Below are positions 33,691 to 44,871 of a stretch of DNA of 64,000 nucleotides, piece after piece. The position numbers and the translations under genes were made by a program. The first letter of the stretch is position 1. Each line of letters starts with the position of its first letter. Source of the stretch: CAWATZ01 sp963784995 (lineage in GTDB: Bacteria; Planctomycetota; Planctomycetia; Gemmatales; Gemmataceae); the NCBI GenBank assembly GCA_963784995.1, contig CAWATZ010000003.1:620001-684000 (forward strand), in the 5' to 3' direction. The notes beneath the pieces are model-generated. The model saw nothing but the letters and a program-made list of their open reading frames with translations, ran no database searches and was not told the origin of the DNA.

Positions 33691-35205
33691 ATGACCGCCG
33701 AAGTCCGTCTGGTCGCGTCCGGCGTGAGCAAGCGTTTCGGGTCCACGCAGGCGCTGCGCGGCGTGGACCTGGAACTGCGGCCGGGCGAGGTCCATGCCCT
33801 TGTCGGCGAAAACGGGGCCGGCAAATCGACCCTGATGAAGGTCCTCAGCGGCGCGCTCCGGCCCGACAGCGGCCGGATGCTGCTGAACGGCCGGCCCTAC
33901 GCTCCCTCCGGTCCTGGAGAAGCACGCCGGCTCGGTGTGGCCATGATCTACCAGGAGCTGACCCTGGCACCGCACCTGAGCGTGGAGGCCAACGTGCTGC
34001 TCGGTCAAGAACCGAGTCGGTTCGGTTTCCTGCTGCGACAGGAGGGCCGGCGGCGGGTGCGCGAAGCCCTGGCCTTGCTGGAGCATCCGGAGATCCAGCC
34101 CGACAGTCCGGTTGGCACGCTCACCCCGGCCGCTCAGCAGCTGGTCGAGATCGCCCGTGCCCTGCTGATGGACGTGCGCGTCCTGGTGCTGGACGAGCCG
34201 ACCAGCTCGCTGACGCAGCAGGACGCCCAGCGGCTCTTTGCCCTGGTCCGGCGCTTGCGGGAGCGTGGGGTCTCGATCGTCTACGTATCGCACTTCCTGG
34301 AGGAAGTGCAGCAGATCGCCGATCGCTTCACGGTGCTGCGCGATGGACAGAACGTCGGCGGCGGTCCCGTGCGTGATTTCTCGATCGAGACGATCATCGA
34401 GCTGATGGTCGGCCGACGCCTGGACGAGCAGTTTCCGCACGTCCCGCACTCGATCGGTCCGCCCATCCTGGAGATCACCGGCCTGGAACTGGAGCGGGCC
34501 GGGCTGCGCTCGCAGGGTGGCATCTCGCTGACGCTGCACCAGGGCGAGATCCTGGGCCTGGCGGGCATCGTCGGAGCCGGGCGCACGGAGCTGCTGCGCG
34601 CGGTCTTCGGACTGGACCCGGTGCGCCGCGGTCGCATCCGCGTGGAGACGGTGGCGGGACAACGAGCCGGAAGCGTCAGCGACGGACAGCCGCGAATCAA
34701 GCAGGGCCTGGGCATGCTCAGCGAGGACCGCAAGGCGGAGGGACTGGCACTGATCCAGAGCATCGCGGACAACCTGACCTACAGCCGGCTGCGACCTTAT
34801 AGCCGGCGCGGCTTGCTGGACCTGCAACGACGCAAGCAGGCGGTCCAGGAGTGGTTGCGCCGCTTGCAGGTCCGCTGTACCGGGGTCGAGCAGCCAGTCG
34901 GGCAATTATCGGGAGGCAATCAGCAAAAGGTGGCCCTGGGCCGATTACTGCATCAGCAGGCCGACGTGCTATTGCTGGACGAGCCGACGCGGGGGATCGA
35001 CGTCGGCAGCAAGGCGGAGATTTATCGCCTGATGGGCGAGGCCGCGGCCCAGGGCAAGGGTATCCTGTTTGTCAGCAGCTACCTGCCCGAGTTGCTGGGC
35101 ACCTGCGACACCCTGGCGGTCATGGCCCGTGGCCGGCTCAGCCCGGTCCGGCCCCTGGGGCAATGGACCCCCGAGCAGATCATGGCCTGGGCGACGAGCA
35201 CGTAG
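33691..35205 (+). CDS. Sugar ABC transporter ATP-binding protein (RbsA-like)
   Basis: The 504-residue protein holds two fused ATPase domains, as in RbsA/MglA. The first has Walker A GENGAGKST near residue 40, signature LTPAAQQLVEIARAL in place of a strict LSGGQ, and LVLDEPTSSLT. The second has the degenerate Walker A GIVGAGRTEL, signature LSGGNQQKVALGR and LLLDEPTRGIDVGSK. It powers import with the permease at 36594. A GTG 9 nt upstream is in frame, but the ATG at 33691 fits the family opening. Confidence 0.93.
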   Translation: MTAEVRLVASGVSKRFGSTQALRGVDLELRPGEVHALVGENGAGKSTLMKVLSGALRPDSGRMLLNGRPYAPSGPGEARRLGVAMIYQELTLAPHLSVEANVLLGQEPSRFGFLLRQEGRRRVREALALLEHPEIQPDSPVGTLTPAAQQLVEIARALLMDVRVLVLDEPTSSLTQQDAQRLFALVRRLRERGVSIVYVSHFLEEVQQIADRFTVLRDGQNVGGGPVRDFSIETIIELMVGRRLDEQFPHVPHSIGPPILEITGLELERAGLRSQGGISLTLHQGEILGLAGIVGAGRTELLRAVFGLDPVRRGRIRVETVAGQRAGSVSDGQPRIKQGLGMLSEDRKAEGLALIQSIADNLTYSRLRPYSRRGLLDLQRRKQAVQEWLRRLQVRCTGVEQPVGQLSGGNQQKVALGRLLHQQADVLLLDEPTRGIDVGSKAEIYRLMGEAAAQGKGILFVSSYLPELLGTCDTLAVMARGRLSPVRPLGQWTPEQIMAWATST

Positions 35206-35389
35206 ATCGTCCGATACAATCGCTTCAGACGGCGAACTCCTCATCTGCCGCAATCTCGGCACAGTCCCTCTCACCGCACCAGGCGATGACGAAAAAGCCG
35301 AGGGAATCAAATCCGTTGATTTGTTCGGATACGTGATCCGGGTATTCTGAGAGGAGTTTGCTGGTTGTCACTTGGAAAGGGGAGCCGCC

Positions 35390-36496
35390 ATGAGACGCTG
35401 TCTTGTTGAGAAGCTCGCATGCCCGGAATGTCAGGGGAGAATCGAACTTGCCGAGGGCCGTGAAGAAACCGCCGTTCGGGTCCTCCAGGGAACGCTGCGC
35501 TGCACCTCCTGCGGGCTGCGCTATCCCATTGAGAAGGGCGTTCCACGGATGGTGGCGCATGTCGGCAAGTATATGGCCGAGGTTGGCCGCCGCTTCTCCT
35601 TCCAGTGGCTGTCGCGCTGGAACGGCCAGTTCGAGGGCGGCCGCTGCTACGGCTTCAATGACGACGTCTACATCGGTTGGGTCAACGGTCAACTCCAGTG
35701 CCGCCGGCCGACGGAGCCCGGCGAGTGGCTGCTGGATGCGGGTTGCGGCAGCGGCGAGAAGACGGAGGTGCTGGCGCGTCTGTGTCCGGAGCAGAACGTG
35801 GTCGGGCTGGACCTCGGCGTGGAATCGCTGGAGAAGGCCATCGCCAAGTTCGGCGCTCGGACCAACCTGGACTACGTTCACGGCAACATCTTGAAACCGC
35901 CATTCAAGGACCGGACGTTCGATTACGGGATGAGTCTGGGCGTCCTGCACCACACTCCCAACACCCGGCAAGCGTTTGCGGTGTTCCGCCGGCTGCTGAA
36001 AGAGGAAACCACCTGCGTCATCTGGATCTATCCGACCTACTGGGAAGGCCCGGAATGGCGCATGCCCTACGTCGGCCGGGATTTCATCACCTTCGGCCAG
36101 GGCTACCGCATGCCCACCTGGATGCTGCGCTTGCTCGCCCATGGGATGGTGATTACCTTCTACCCTATCGTTCAATTCTTCTTCAAAAAGAGCTATCGCC
36201 GGATCGGGAAGGACCTGCCGTTCTTCCGCGTCGATAGCATGACTCGCAAGGAGCGCTTCGACGCCCAGGTGTTCTACTGCTTCGACACCCTGCTGCCGCG
36301 CTACCAGTGGCGGCATACGATCAAGGAAGTCGAGAGCTGGTTTGTCGAAGAGGGGATCGAGCCGGTCCTGCACGCCCATAGCTTTTACACGGGCAGCTCC
36401 GTGCCGGTCCGGCCCCGGGTGGACGAGTCAGCCGGGATTCGCACCGTGGGTGCGCTGCGCGACCCACGGCTGGGTTATGCAACCCCTTCGGGGTAG
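35390..36496 (+). CDS. Trm112-type zinc finger + SAM-dependent methyltransferase
   Basis: This 368-residue protein has an N-terminal Trm112-like zinc ribbon (LACPECQG, CTSCGLRYPIEKGVPRM). A class I methyltransferase domain follows (LLDAGCGSGEKTEVLA, VVGLDLGVESLEKA, GMSLGVLHHTPNTRQAF), then a C-terminal helical region. The acceptor is unknown; similar proteins occur in glycan and lipid pathways. It sits inside the sugar-transporter operon, between ATPase and permease. The last 17 residues and the stop codon are encoded by the left arm of an inverted repeat, so the native C-terminus was probably different. GGGGAG precedes the ATG. Confidence 0.8.
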   Translation: MRRCLVEKLACPECQGRIELAEGREETAVRVLQGTLRCTSCGLRYPIEKGVPRMVAHVGKYMAEVGRRFSFQWLSRWNGQFEGGRCYGFNDDVYIGWVNGQLQCRRPTEPGEWLLDAGCGSGEKTEVLARLCPEQNVVGLDLGVESLEKAIAKFGARTNLDYVHGNILKPPFKDRTFDYGMSLGVLHHTPNTRQAFAVFRRLLKEETTCVIWIYPTYWEGPEWRMPYVGRDFITFGQGYRMPTWMLRLLAHGMVITFYPIVQFFFKKSYRRIGKDLPFFRVDSMTRKERFDAQVFYCFDTLLPRYQWRHTIKEVESWFVEEGIEPVLHAHSFYTGSSVPVRPRVDESAGIRTVGALRDPRLGYATPSG

Positions 36497-36572
36497 AAAG
36501 GCAACGGAGGCCCTGTCCTTACCCCGAAGGGGTTGCATAACCCAGCCGTGGGTGCGCGCAGCGCACCCACGG
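36444..36572. repeat. 53-nt inverted repeat forming the 3' end of the methyltransferase gene
   Basis: Arm 36444-36495 (52 nt) pairs with 36520-36572 (53 nt). The only difference is one base missing from the left arm (GCGCGACCC versus GCGCGCACCC in the complement). Each arm holds two internal hairpins (CCGTGGGTGCGC..., and AACCCCTTCGGGGT). The right arm ends 21 nt before the permease start codon, so the element lies within an operon. Confidence 0.9.
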
Positions 36573-36593
36573 CAACGGGTGAAAGGTCGTTGC

Positions 36594-37634
36594 ATGGTCG
36601 AGGAACGCATCAGCAGCCATCCCGTCGCCAAATCGCCAGCCCCGCCACGCTGGCGGCCCCGGCTGTCGGGACCGATGCTCGGCTTGCTGGTGCTGCTGGC
36701 CCTGTTCGTGCTGATCCTGGCCTGGAAGGGCCAGCTGGCCAATTTCCTCAGCCTGTCGAACTTGCAGGGGCTGCTGCATCAGAGTTCGGTGCCGGCCGTG
36801 GTCTCCCTGGGAGCGCTGCTGATTATCATCACGGGCGGCATCGATCTTTCGGTCGGTTCGGTCGTGGCCCTGGTGACCGTGGTGGCCATGCAGACGTACC
36901 GGCTGCTGCTGGCCCGCACGGAATCGGTGGTCCTGGCCAGCCTGACGGCGGTGGCGGAGGGGGTGGCCGTTGGTGGTTTGTGCGGGCTGATCAATGGCTT
37001 GACCATCACCCGGCTGCGGCTGTCGCCCTTTGTGGCCACGCTGGGGATGCTGAGCATGGCCCGCGGTCTGGCTTACTGGTTGTCCGGCCGAACGCAGGTC
37101 TCCTTTCCCGGGGCCCGGCCCGGCTGGGTGACCGCGCTGCAAACCTCGGAGGTGCCGTGGTACTACCTGTTCGACCCGGGAGTGTGGATCACGCTGGTCC
37201 TGGCGCTGGCCGCGGCCGTGGTGCTGCGCTGGACCGTGTTCGGACGCTACTGTTACGCGATTGGCTCCAACGAAGCGACCGCCCGGCTGTGCGGCATCAA
37301 CAGCGATCGGCAAAAGGTGTACGTCTACCTGCTGGCGGGGCTGCTGACCGGCTGGGCGGGCATCCTGGTGTTCGCCCACGGCACCAGCGGCGATCCCAAC
37401 AGCAGCGTCGGATTGGAACTGGAAGTGATTGCCGCCGTGGTCATTGGCGGGGCGAGCCTGGGCGGAGGGCAGGGGACGGTCGGCGGCACGCTGCTGGGGG
37501 TGCTGATCCTGGGCATCCTGGAGAATGGCGTCAATTTCTGCCGGGTGCCGGTGGAGATCAAGTTCATCCTGATCGGGCTGATCGTGATTGTGAACACGGC
37601 CCTGAGTCAGTGGCAGAGACGGCAGAGTGAATGA
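36594..37634 (+). CDS. Sugar ABC transporter permease (RbsC-like)
   Basis: The 346-residue inner-membrane protein has about eight hydrophobic helices. Family signatures are ITGGIDLSVGSVVALV near residue 82, FVATLGMLSMARGLAYWLSG, YAIGSNEATARLCGI and VVIGGASLGGGQGTVGGTLLGV. It forms the channel for the sugar caught by the lipoprotein at 32627. AAAGG lies before the ATG at 36594; longer in-frame starts come from the inverted repeat. A GC hairpin follows its stop. Confidence 0.93.
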   Translation: MVEERISSHPVAKSPAPPRWRPRLSGPMLGLLVLLALFVLILAWKGQLANFLSLSNLQGLLHQSSVPAVVSLGALLIIITGGIDLSVGSVVALVTVVAMQTYRLLLARTESVVLASLTAVAEGVAVGGLCGLINGLTITRLRLSPFVATLGMLSMARGLAYWLSGRTQVSFPGARPGWVTALQTSEVPWYYLFDPGVWITLVLALAAAVVLRWTVFGRYCYAIGSNEATARLCGINSDRQKVYVYLLAGLLTGWAGILVFAHGTSGDPNSSVGLELEVIAAVVIGGASLGGGQGTVGGTLLGVLILGILENGVNFCRVPVEIKFILIGLIVIVNTALSQWQRRQSE

Positions 37635-37652
37635 AGTGTCAGGTGTGAACGG

Positions 37653-37694
37653 AAAAACCCCGCTGAACGTCCTGCAAGCAGTACGCCAGCGGGG
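37653..37694 (-). terminator. Hairpin between the sugar-transport and feo operons
   Basis: CCCCGCTG (37658-37665) pairs with CAGCGGGG (37687-37694). On the minus strand the stem is followed by TTTTT, so it fits an intrinsic terminator for the feo operon. It could also stop transcripts leaving the permease gene. Confidence 0.5.
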
Positions 37695-37832
37695 CCGGAA
37701 CAGAGAAGAGGCCGACTAATCCGCCTCAGTTTACGAAACGAAACAGGAAAGTCAAGAGGAAAAGGAAAAAGTTTCGCTTTTGGTAAGAGAGCCGGTCCGG
37801 ACAGGGACGCAAAGCTGACCACGTCCCGGCCT

Positions 37833-38048
37833 TCAGGAACGCTGGCGGAGCCGGGCAGTGAGGTCTTCAGCCGGGATCAGGGGGGAGCTGGGTTGGCTCG
37901 CCGATGCCGGCTTGCTCTTGCCGGAACAGCTGCAACTGCCGCCGCAGTTTCCCTTGCCCTTGCCGGCCCAGGTTCGCCAGGTCTGGCGGAGGACGTAAAG
38001 CAGCGCCACGACGACGACGGCGGCGACCAGGAGATATTGCAGCATCAC
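37833..38048 (-). CDS. FeoB-associated cysteine-rich membrane protein
   Basis: This 71-residue protein has one transmembrane helix (YLLVAAVVVVALLYVL), a basic stretch, then the cysteine cluster NCGGSCSCSGKS. A short polar tail ends it. This layout is that of the small FeoB-associated proteins thought to assist ferrous iron transport, perhaps as a metal-binding partner (FeoC-like role). Its start lies 4 nt after the feoB stop, so the two are cotranscribed. Confidence 0.85.
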   Translation of the reverse strand: MMLQYLLVAAVVVVALLYVLRQTWRTWAGKGKGNCGGSCSCSGKSKPASASQPSSPLIPAEDLTARLRQRS

Positions 38049-38052
38049 GGCC

Positions 38053-40308
<2,256 letters not shown>

Positions 40309-40347
40309 GGCGGTCATCTCCAGAGGGGCCGGCACACGGAAAGATGG

Positions 40348-40578
40348 TCAAGCCAGAGGGGTTAGCCAAACGTGGGCGGCCTCGCTGCGGCGAAGACTCA
40401 GCCGGCAGTCGTTCAACCGGACCTCCACTGGATCGCCCAGCGGAGCGATGGCCAGCACCTCAACATCCTCGCCGTCGAACAGCCCCATCTCGACCAGGCG
40501 CTGCACCAGGGAATCGGCCCCATCCACGCTGACGATCCGGCCACGCTGACCGGGACGGAGCTGATCCAGAGAAACCAT
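40348..40578 (-). CDS. feoA: FeoA domain protein (second copy)
   Basis: The 76-residue SH3-like protein has GQRGRIVSVDGADSLVQRLVEMGLFDGEDVEVL and ends in a RLSLRRSEAAHVWL segment, the usual FeoA pattern. It would bind the cytosolic part of FeoB and adjust iron uptake. I chose the ATG at 40578, which has GAGGTGG upstream. It lies 39 nt before feoB and 29 nt after the first feoA. Confidence 0.9.
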   Translation of the reverse strand: MVSLDQLRPGQRGRIVSVDGADSLVQRLVEMGLFDGEDVEVLAIAPLGDPVEVRLNDCRLSLRRSEAAHVWLTPLA

Positions 40579-40607
40579 GGCGGACCACCTCAGCAGGGAC
40601 GGAGAGT

Positions 40608-40853
40608 TCACGTCGCGTCCATGACCGGACGGACCAGGATGCTCTGGTTACAATCGGCTCGCAGCGACAGCCGGCACTCCCCGACCCGCAAGAGACAGGG
40701 GCATCCGGATTGCAGCATCTGCAGCCGGCAGCCGATGCACAGCCCAAGCTCAGCCAGCCGGCCCACAAAGGACGGCTCGCCCTGGACCTCGGCGATGTCG
40801 GCCCATTCACCGGTTTGCAGCAGTTCCAGGGGTAAAACGAGTTCAGCGCTCAC
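40608..40853 (-). CDS. feoA: FeoA domain protein (first copy)
   Basis: The 81-residue protein is the first gene of the feo operon. FVGRLAELGLCIGCRLQML and RLSLRADCNQSILV match FeoA. Unlike the second copy, it carries four cysteines (LCIGC, GCPC), which could bind metal. The gene starts 47 nt downstream of a Fur-like palindrome at 40901-40915. Tandem feoA genes are known in several phyla; whether the two proteins form a heterodimer is not known. Confidence 0.88.
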   Translation of the reverse strand: MSAELVLPLELLQTGEWADIAEVQGEPSFVGRLAELGLCIGCRLQMLQSGCPCLLRVGECRLSLRADCNQSILVRPVMDAT

Positions 40854-40900
40854 GGCGGGTAACCCCTCGGGGGTCAGGGGAGGTAGGATCGATTCCTTGT

Positions 40901-40915
40901 TGAGATTGAATCTCA
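40901..40915. promoter_or_regulatory. Fur-like 7-1-7 inverted repeat upstream of feoA
   Basis: TGAGATTGAATCTCA is a perfect 7-1-7 palindrome and keeps most positions of the Fur consensus TGATAATNATTATCA. It lies 47 nt upstream of the first feoA, in promoter position. Iron-dependent repression of the operon is the simplest reading. The divergent LRR gene starts 169 nt away. Confidence 0.65.
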
Positions 40916-41083
40916 GTCTTCTTTTACTGTAGCGGGTTGACGGCGGATGTCAAGGGCTGGCTTGCGGATTCTCATCTGGAGAGGAAACCCGGTGAATCCT
41001 GGAAAGTTCCGGGGATTTCGCTGTTCCAGAAATGTTTCCTGGGTGTAGAATGTCGCCTGGTCAAATGTCTGTGGAGGCCAGCC

Positions 41084-42923
41084 GTGAAACATTGGACACC
41101 CTGTTGCTTGCTGGGGTTCGCGGTCGTGGGTGTCGTTCTGGCCGTGCCAGCCCGCTCATCGGCGCAGGCCCCGGCGCCCCAACCGCTCCTCCCGACCCCC
41201 GCCGTGATCGAGGCGTGGGAGGAGGCCGGGGCCGAGTTTGGCTGGACCGGATCGACCACGCGGGAGACTTGCGGTTCAGTACGGAACAACCCCCGGCCGA
41301 CGGCCTGCCCACGTTTCGGTGGTACAGGTGGCCTGCCCAGACAAGGAAAACGCTCGTCCCGCCCGACGCTCCGTTTGGCTTGTGGTTTGATAGCGCTGTG
41401 GACGAGGCGGGCCTGAAGGACCTGGCAAGGTTCAAGCAGTTGCAAGCCCTGAACTTCGCAAGTACCTACACCCATGGAGTGAATGACGAGAGCCTGAAAC
41501 AACTGGCCGCGTTGCCCCACTTGCGGGTGCTGAACCTCGAACACACCGGGCACACGAACGCGGGCCTGAAACAGCTGGCCGCGCTGAAAGAGTTGCGAAC
41601 CTTGCGCCTCGGCAAGCCGGTCGATGTTGGTCTGAAAGCGCTGGCCGGGCTGGAGCACCTGGAATCGCTCACCATCATCTCGACTTCCGTGAGCGACGCG
41701 GGCATGCGCGAGCTGGCCGGGCTGAAACACTTGCGGTCGCTGGCCCTGATCTGTTCAGAGGTGACCGAGGAAGGTCTGAAAGCGCTGGCCGGGCTGAAAC
41801 AGTTGCAGTCGCTGAACCTGCGCCAGACCCGGCTCAAGGACGCCCAGCTGATGAAAGTCCTGGCCGAATTGAAACAGTTGCAGTCGCTCAACCTCTTCTG
41901 GACCGAAGTGTCCGACAGGGGCCTGAAAGAGCTGGCGGAGCTGAAACAGTTGCGGTCGCTGGACATCAGCTGGAACTGGCGGGTCGGCGACCGGAGCCTG
42001 AAAGCGCTGGCCGGGTTGAAAGAGTTGCGGTCGCTGCGGTTTGACGACACCGGAGTGACCAACCAGGGGCTGAAGGAACTCGCGGGGTTGAACCAGTTGC
42101 AAACGCTGACCTTGTACAAGACCAAGGTCACCGATGCCGGGCTGAAAGAGCTGGCCGGGTTGAAGCAGTTGCAAACGCTGTCGCTTCCTTCCTCGGTGAC
42201 CGACGTGGGATTGAAAGAACTGGCCGGGCTGAAGCAGTTGCAGACGTTGCACTTGAACTTTTGCAAGGTTGTACCGACCAGGGGCTGAAGGAACTGGCCG
42301 GGTTGGACCAGATGCAGACGCTGGGCCTTTTCTGCTGTACGTCGATCACCGACGCGGGCCTGAAAGAGCTGGCGGGGATGAAGCAACTGCGCACGCTGAA
42401 CCTTTACGGCACCAAGATCAACGGTACAGGGCTGAAGGCGTTGTCCGGACTGCGCGAGTTGCGGACTCTGGACCTTCGCAGCGCCTCGGTGACCGACGCG
42501 GGTCTGAAAGGGTTGGCCGGGTTGACCCAGCTGCGCGACCTGGACCTGTGGGAAACCAAGGTGACCGGAGCGGGCCTGAAGGAGCTGGCCGGGCTGAAAC
42601 AGTTGCGGAAGCTGAACCTGAATCAGACCCAGGTGGCCGAACTGAAAGGGTTGGCGGGGTTGGAACAGCTGCGGACGCTGAACCTTTACGGCATCCAGGT
42701 GACCGACGCGGCGCTGAAGGACTTGGCCGGGCTGAAACGGTTGCGGGGGCTGGAACTTACAGGGACGAAGGTAACCGACGCGGCAGTCAAGGAACTGACG
42801 GGGTTGAAACAACTGCAATGGGTCAGCTTCCCGGGCCGGGTGACTGACGCGGCGATTGCCGAATTGCAGCGGGCCTTGCCTGATGCATCCATCTCGGCGG
42901 CGCGGCCGCCTTTTACCATGTGA
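41084..42923 (+). CDS. Exported leucine-rich-repeat protein (two frameshifts)
   Basis: A GTG with GGAGG 6 nt upstream starts a signal peptide (VKHWTPCCLLGFAVVGVVLAV). The frame breaks near 41250 and again near 42273; correcting both gives one protein of about 613 residues. From about residue 105 it consists of roughly 20 repeats of 23-24 residues, of the form GLKELAGLKQLQTLNLxxTxVTDA, a bacterial LRR type common in planctomycetes. The C-terminus reads AIAELQRALPD. Such proteins probably bind ligands in the periplasm or at the cell surface. The repeats make both real slippage and assembly error likely. Confidence 0.75.
41400..42880 (+). repeat. About twenty 69-72-nt tandem coding repeats
   Basis: The LRR region is a DNA-level tandem array in which each unit contains GGCCGGGcTGAAACAGTTGC or a close variant. 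Unit length is 69 or 72 nt. This explains recurrent words that could be mistaken for a CRISPR-like array. Confidence 0.8.
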
Positions 42924-43046
42924 GCGGGAGTGCGGACGCGCCGATGAGGGCTTGGTGGCTTTCACGTTACAGCGGAGGAGTTCATGACGGAAGCCGAACT
43001 CGACCCTGCGCCTGGCAGGTTACTCTCTATGGCAAGGAGGCATGCG

Positions 43047-43406
43047 ATGTGGAAGTGGATGCTGGCGATCATCGTCATAGGTCTGGTGTCCGAATCGGTG
43101 TATGCTGATGCGATTCTGCCCCAGGTCAAGATTCCACAAAACGGCTTCAGCGACCTGGTGAAGATTCTAGGTCGGCTGCAAGGTCGAGTGCTGGCAACCC
43201 TGATTGAAAAAGGCATGCCGGACGAGGAGGTTGTGCGGCTGCTTGGGAACGGCGACAAACCTCTGGCGTCTTTGTCGTTGACCGGTGCTTGCCTCTTCGG
43301 GACGAGGGATTACTTCTGGACTTACGGGTTTACAGTGTTGCTCGTCGGCGACAAGGCGGGTGTCCTGCGAGTGCAATCAGTAACATTCCGGCCTCTCCTC
43401 GACTGA
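43047..43406 (+). CDS. Small exported protein, unknown function
   Basis: The 119-residue protein has a signal peptide (MWKWMLAIIVIGLVSESVYA) and an AAGGAGG 6 nt before the ATG. The mature part includes LQGRVLATLIEKGMPDEEVVRLLGNGDKPLASLSLTGA and ends with VTFRPLLD. That pattern (I..G.....V..LLG) resembles SmpA/OmlA-like or DUF3862-type small domains of planctomycetes. The match is too short for a firm family. It is monocistronic by spacing. Confidence 0.65.
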   Translation: MWKWMLAIIVIGLVSESVYADAILPQVKIPQNGFSDLVKILGRLQGRVLATLIEKGMPDEEVVRLLGNGDKPLASLSLTGACLFGTRDYFWTYGFTVLLVGDKAGVLRVQSVTFRPLLD

Positions 43407-43536
43407 GCTGGCAGCAGGCAAAGAACAACAGGATGCTCCGACTGGCGCCGCAAATGGCTCGGCGCAGTGATACCGTCTGGTGCCGCTCGGACGCGCACCT
43501 CGTTCCCAAAGTACCTTTTTCTCCCGAGGCCGCATC

Positions 43537-44871
43537 ATGAGCCGGGTCGTGGATCAGTACCGAAAAGCCTGCAACTACCTCGCCGGAGGGGTGTCCGCCT
43601 CGACCCGCGTCAACAAGGCGCTCGGCCACGCCATGCTGTTCGATCGGGCCCAGGGGTGTCGGGTCTGGGACCTCGACGGCCGGGAGTACGTCGATCTGTG
43701 CTGCAGTCACGGCGCCACGCTGCTGGGCCACGGCGATCCGCGCGTGCGCCGGGCGGTGGAGCAGGTGCTGGAGCGCGGGGCAGCCTGTTCCTACGAGAAC
43801 GAGCTGCACACCGAGCTGGCCCGGCTGCTGTGCGAGACGGTCCCGTGCTGTGAGCGGGTCCGTTTCACCGGCTCGGGCAGCGAGGCGACCATGCACTGTC
43901 TGCGGCTGGCCCGGGCCTGGACCGGCCGCACGCGCCTGCTCAAGTTCGAGGGGAACTTTCACGGCTACCACGATCAGGTCATGTACGCCATCGGCACGCC
44001 GGCCGACCGGCTCGGGCCGGAGACGGCGCCGACTGCCTATCCCGGCTCGACCGGCCTGCCGGAGGGGCTGGACGCCAACCTGGTGATCGTGCCCTACAAC
44101 CGGCCCGATCTGCTGGAGGCCGCCTTTGCCCGGCACGGCCGGGAACTGGCCGCGGTGCTGTGCGAGCCGATTTACTACAACGCCGGCTGCATCATTCCCT
44201 CGGCCGAGTTCCTGTCCTGCCTGCGTCGGTTGACGCGGGAGCACGGCGTCGCGCTGATCTTTGACGAGGTGCTGAGCAGTTTCCGCATGGCCCCGGGCGG
44301 GGCCCAGGAATATCTGGGCGTGACCCCCGACCTGTGTACGCTGGGCAAGGCGGTGGGCGGCGGCTTCCCCCTGAGCGTCTTCGGCGGCCGGCGCGACATC
44401 ATGGATCGGCTGATGCCGACGGGCGATTGCCAGCACAGCGGCACCTACAACGGCCATCCCGTCGCCGTCGCCGCCGGCCTGGCGGCCGTCACCGCCTACC
44501 GCGAGCCCGGTTTCTACGTCCACGTCAACGCCATCGCGGAGCGGCTCTATCGTGGGCTCAATGAGCTGTTCGCCCGCCACGGCGTGCAGGCTCGTGTGGA
44601 AGGGCTGGGGGCTCGCTTTGGCATTTACTTCGGTGTAGTGGGTCCACTGCGGAACTATCGCGACGCGGTCCAGCACCAGCGCCAGACCATGCTGCGCTTC
44701 GTGGCCTCGGCCATCCAGCACGGGGTGTATTTCCACGATTACGGCGGGGCGGCGTGCCATCACGGCTTCTGCGCGGCCATGACCCAGGCGGACGTCGAGG
44801 AAACTCTGAACCGCCTCGATGACGCCATCCGCCTCATCCCAGCAACACCGCACCCAGCAGCAGCATCTTGA
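43537..44871 (+). CDS. Class III aminotransferase, glutamate-1-semialdehyde aminomutase-like
   Basis: The 444-residue PLP enzyme starts like HemL (YRKACNYLAGGVSASTR). It has DLDGREYVDLCCSHGATLLGHG, FTGSGSEATMHCLRLAR, NFHGYHDQVM, IFDEVLSSFR with the PLP-binding aspartate, and LCTLGKAVGGGFPLSVFGG with the Schiff-base lysine. Several HemL-specific positions differ: AVGGGFPLS instead of IIGGGLPVG, and CSHGAT. It is therefore more likely a paralogue acting on another amino ketone than the tetrapyrrole enzyme. Its 3' end overlaps the convergent gene by 38 nt. Confidence 0.85.
   Translation: MSRVVDQYRKACNYLAGGVSASTRVNKALGHAMLFDRAQGCRVWDLDGREYVDLCCSHGATLLGHGDPRVRRAVEQVLERGAACSYENELHTELARLLCETVPCCERVRFTGSGSEATMHCLRLARAWTGRTRLLKFEGNFHGYHDQVMYAIGTPADRLGPETAPTAYPGSTGLPEGLDANLVIVPYNRPDLLEAAFARHGRELAAVLCEPIYYNAGCIIPSAEFLSCLRRLTREHGVALIFDEVLSSFRMAPGGAQEYLGVTPDLCTLGKAVGGGFPLSVFGGRRDIMDRLMPTGDCQHSGTYNGHPVAVAAGLAAVTAYREPGFYVHVNAIAERLYRGLNELFARHGVQARVEGLGARFGIYFGVVGPLRNYRDAVQHQRQTMLRFVASAIQHGVYFHDYGGAACHHGFCAAMTQADVEETLNRLDDAIRLIPATPHPAAAS

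Noticed and set aside
41400..42880. Regularly spaced repeats resembling a CRISPR array
   Set aside because: The period is 69-72 nt, the units are coding LRR repeats in one frame, and no cas genes are present.
43537..44871. Aminotransferase as the tetrapyrrole enzyme HemL
   Set aside because: Several active-site motifs deviate and no heme genes are nearby, so only similarity is claimed.
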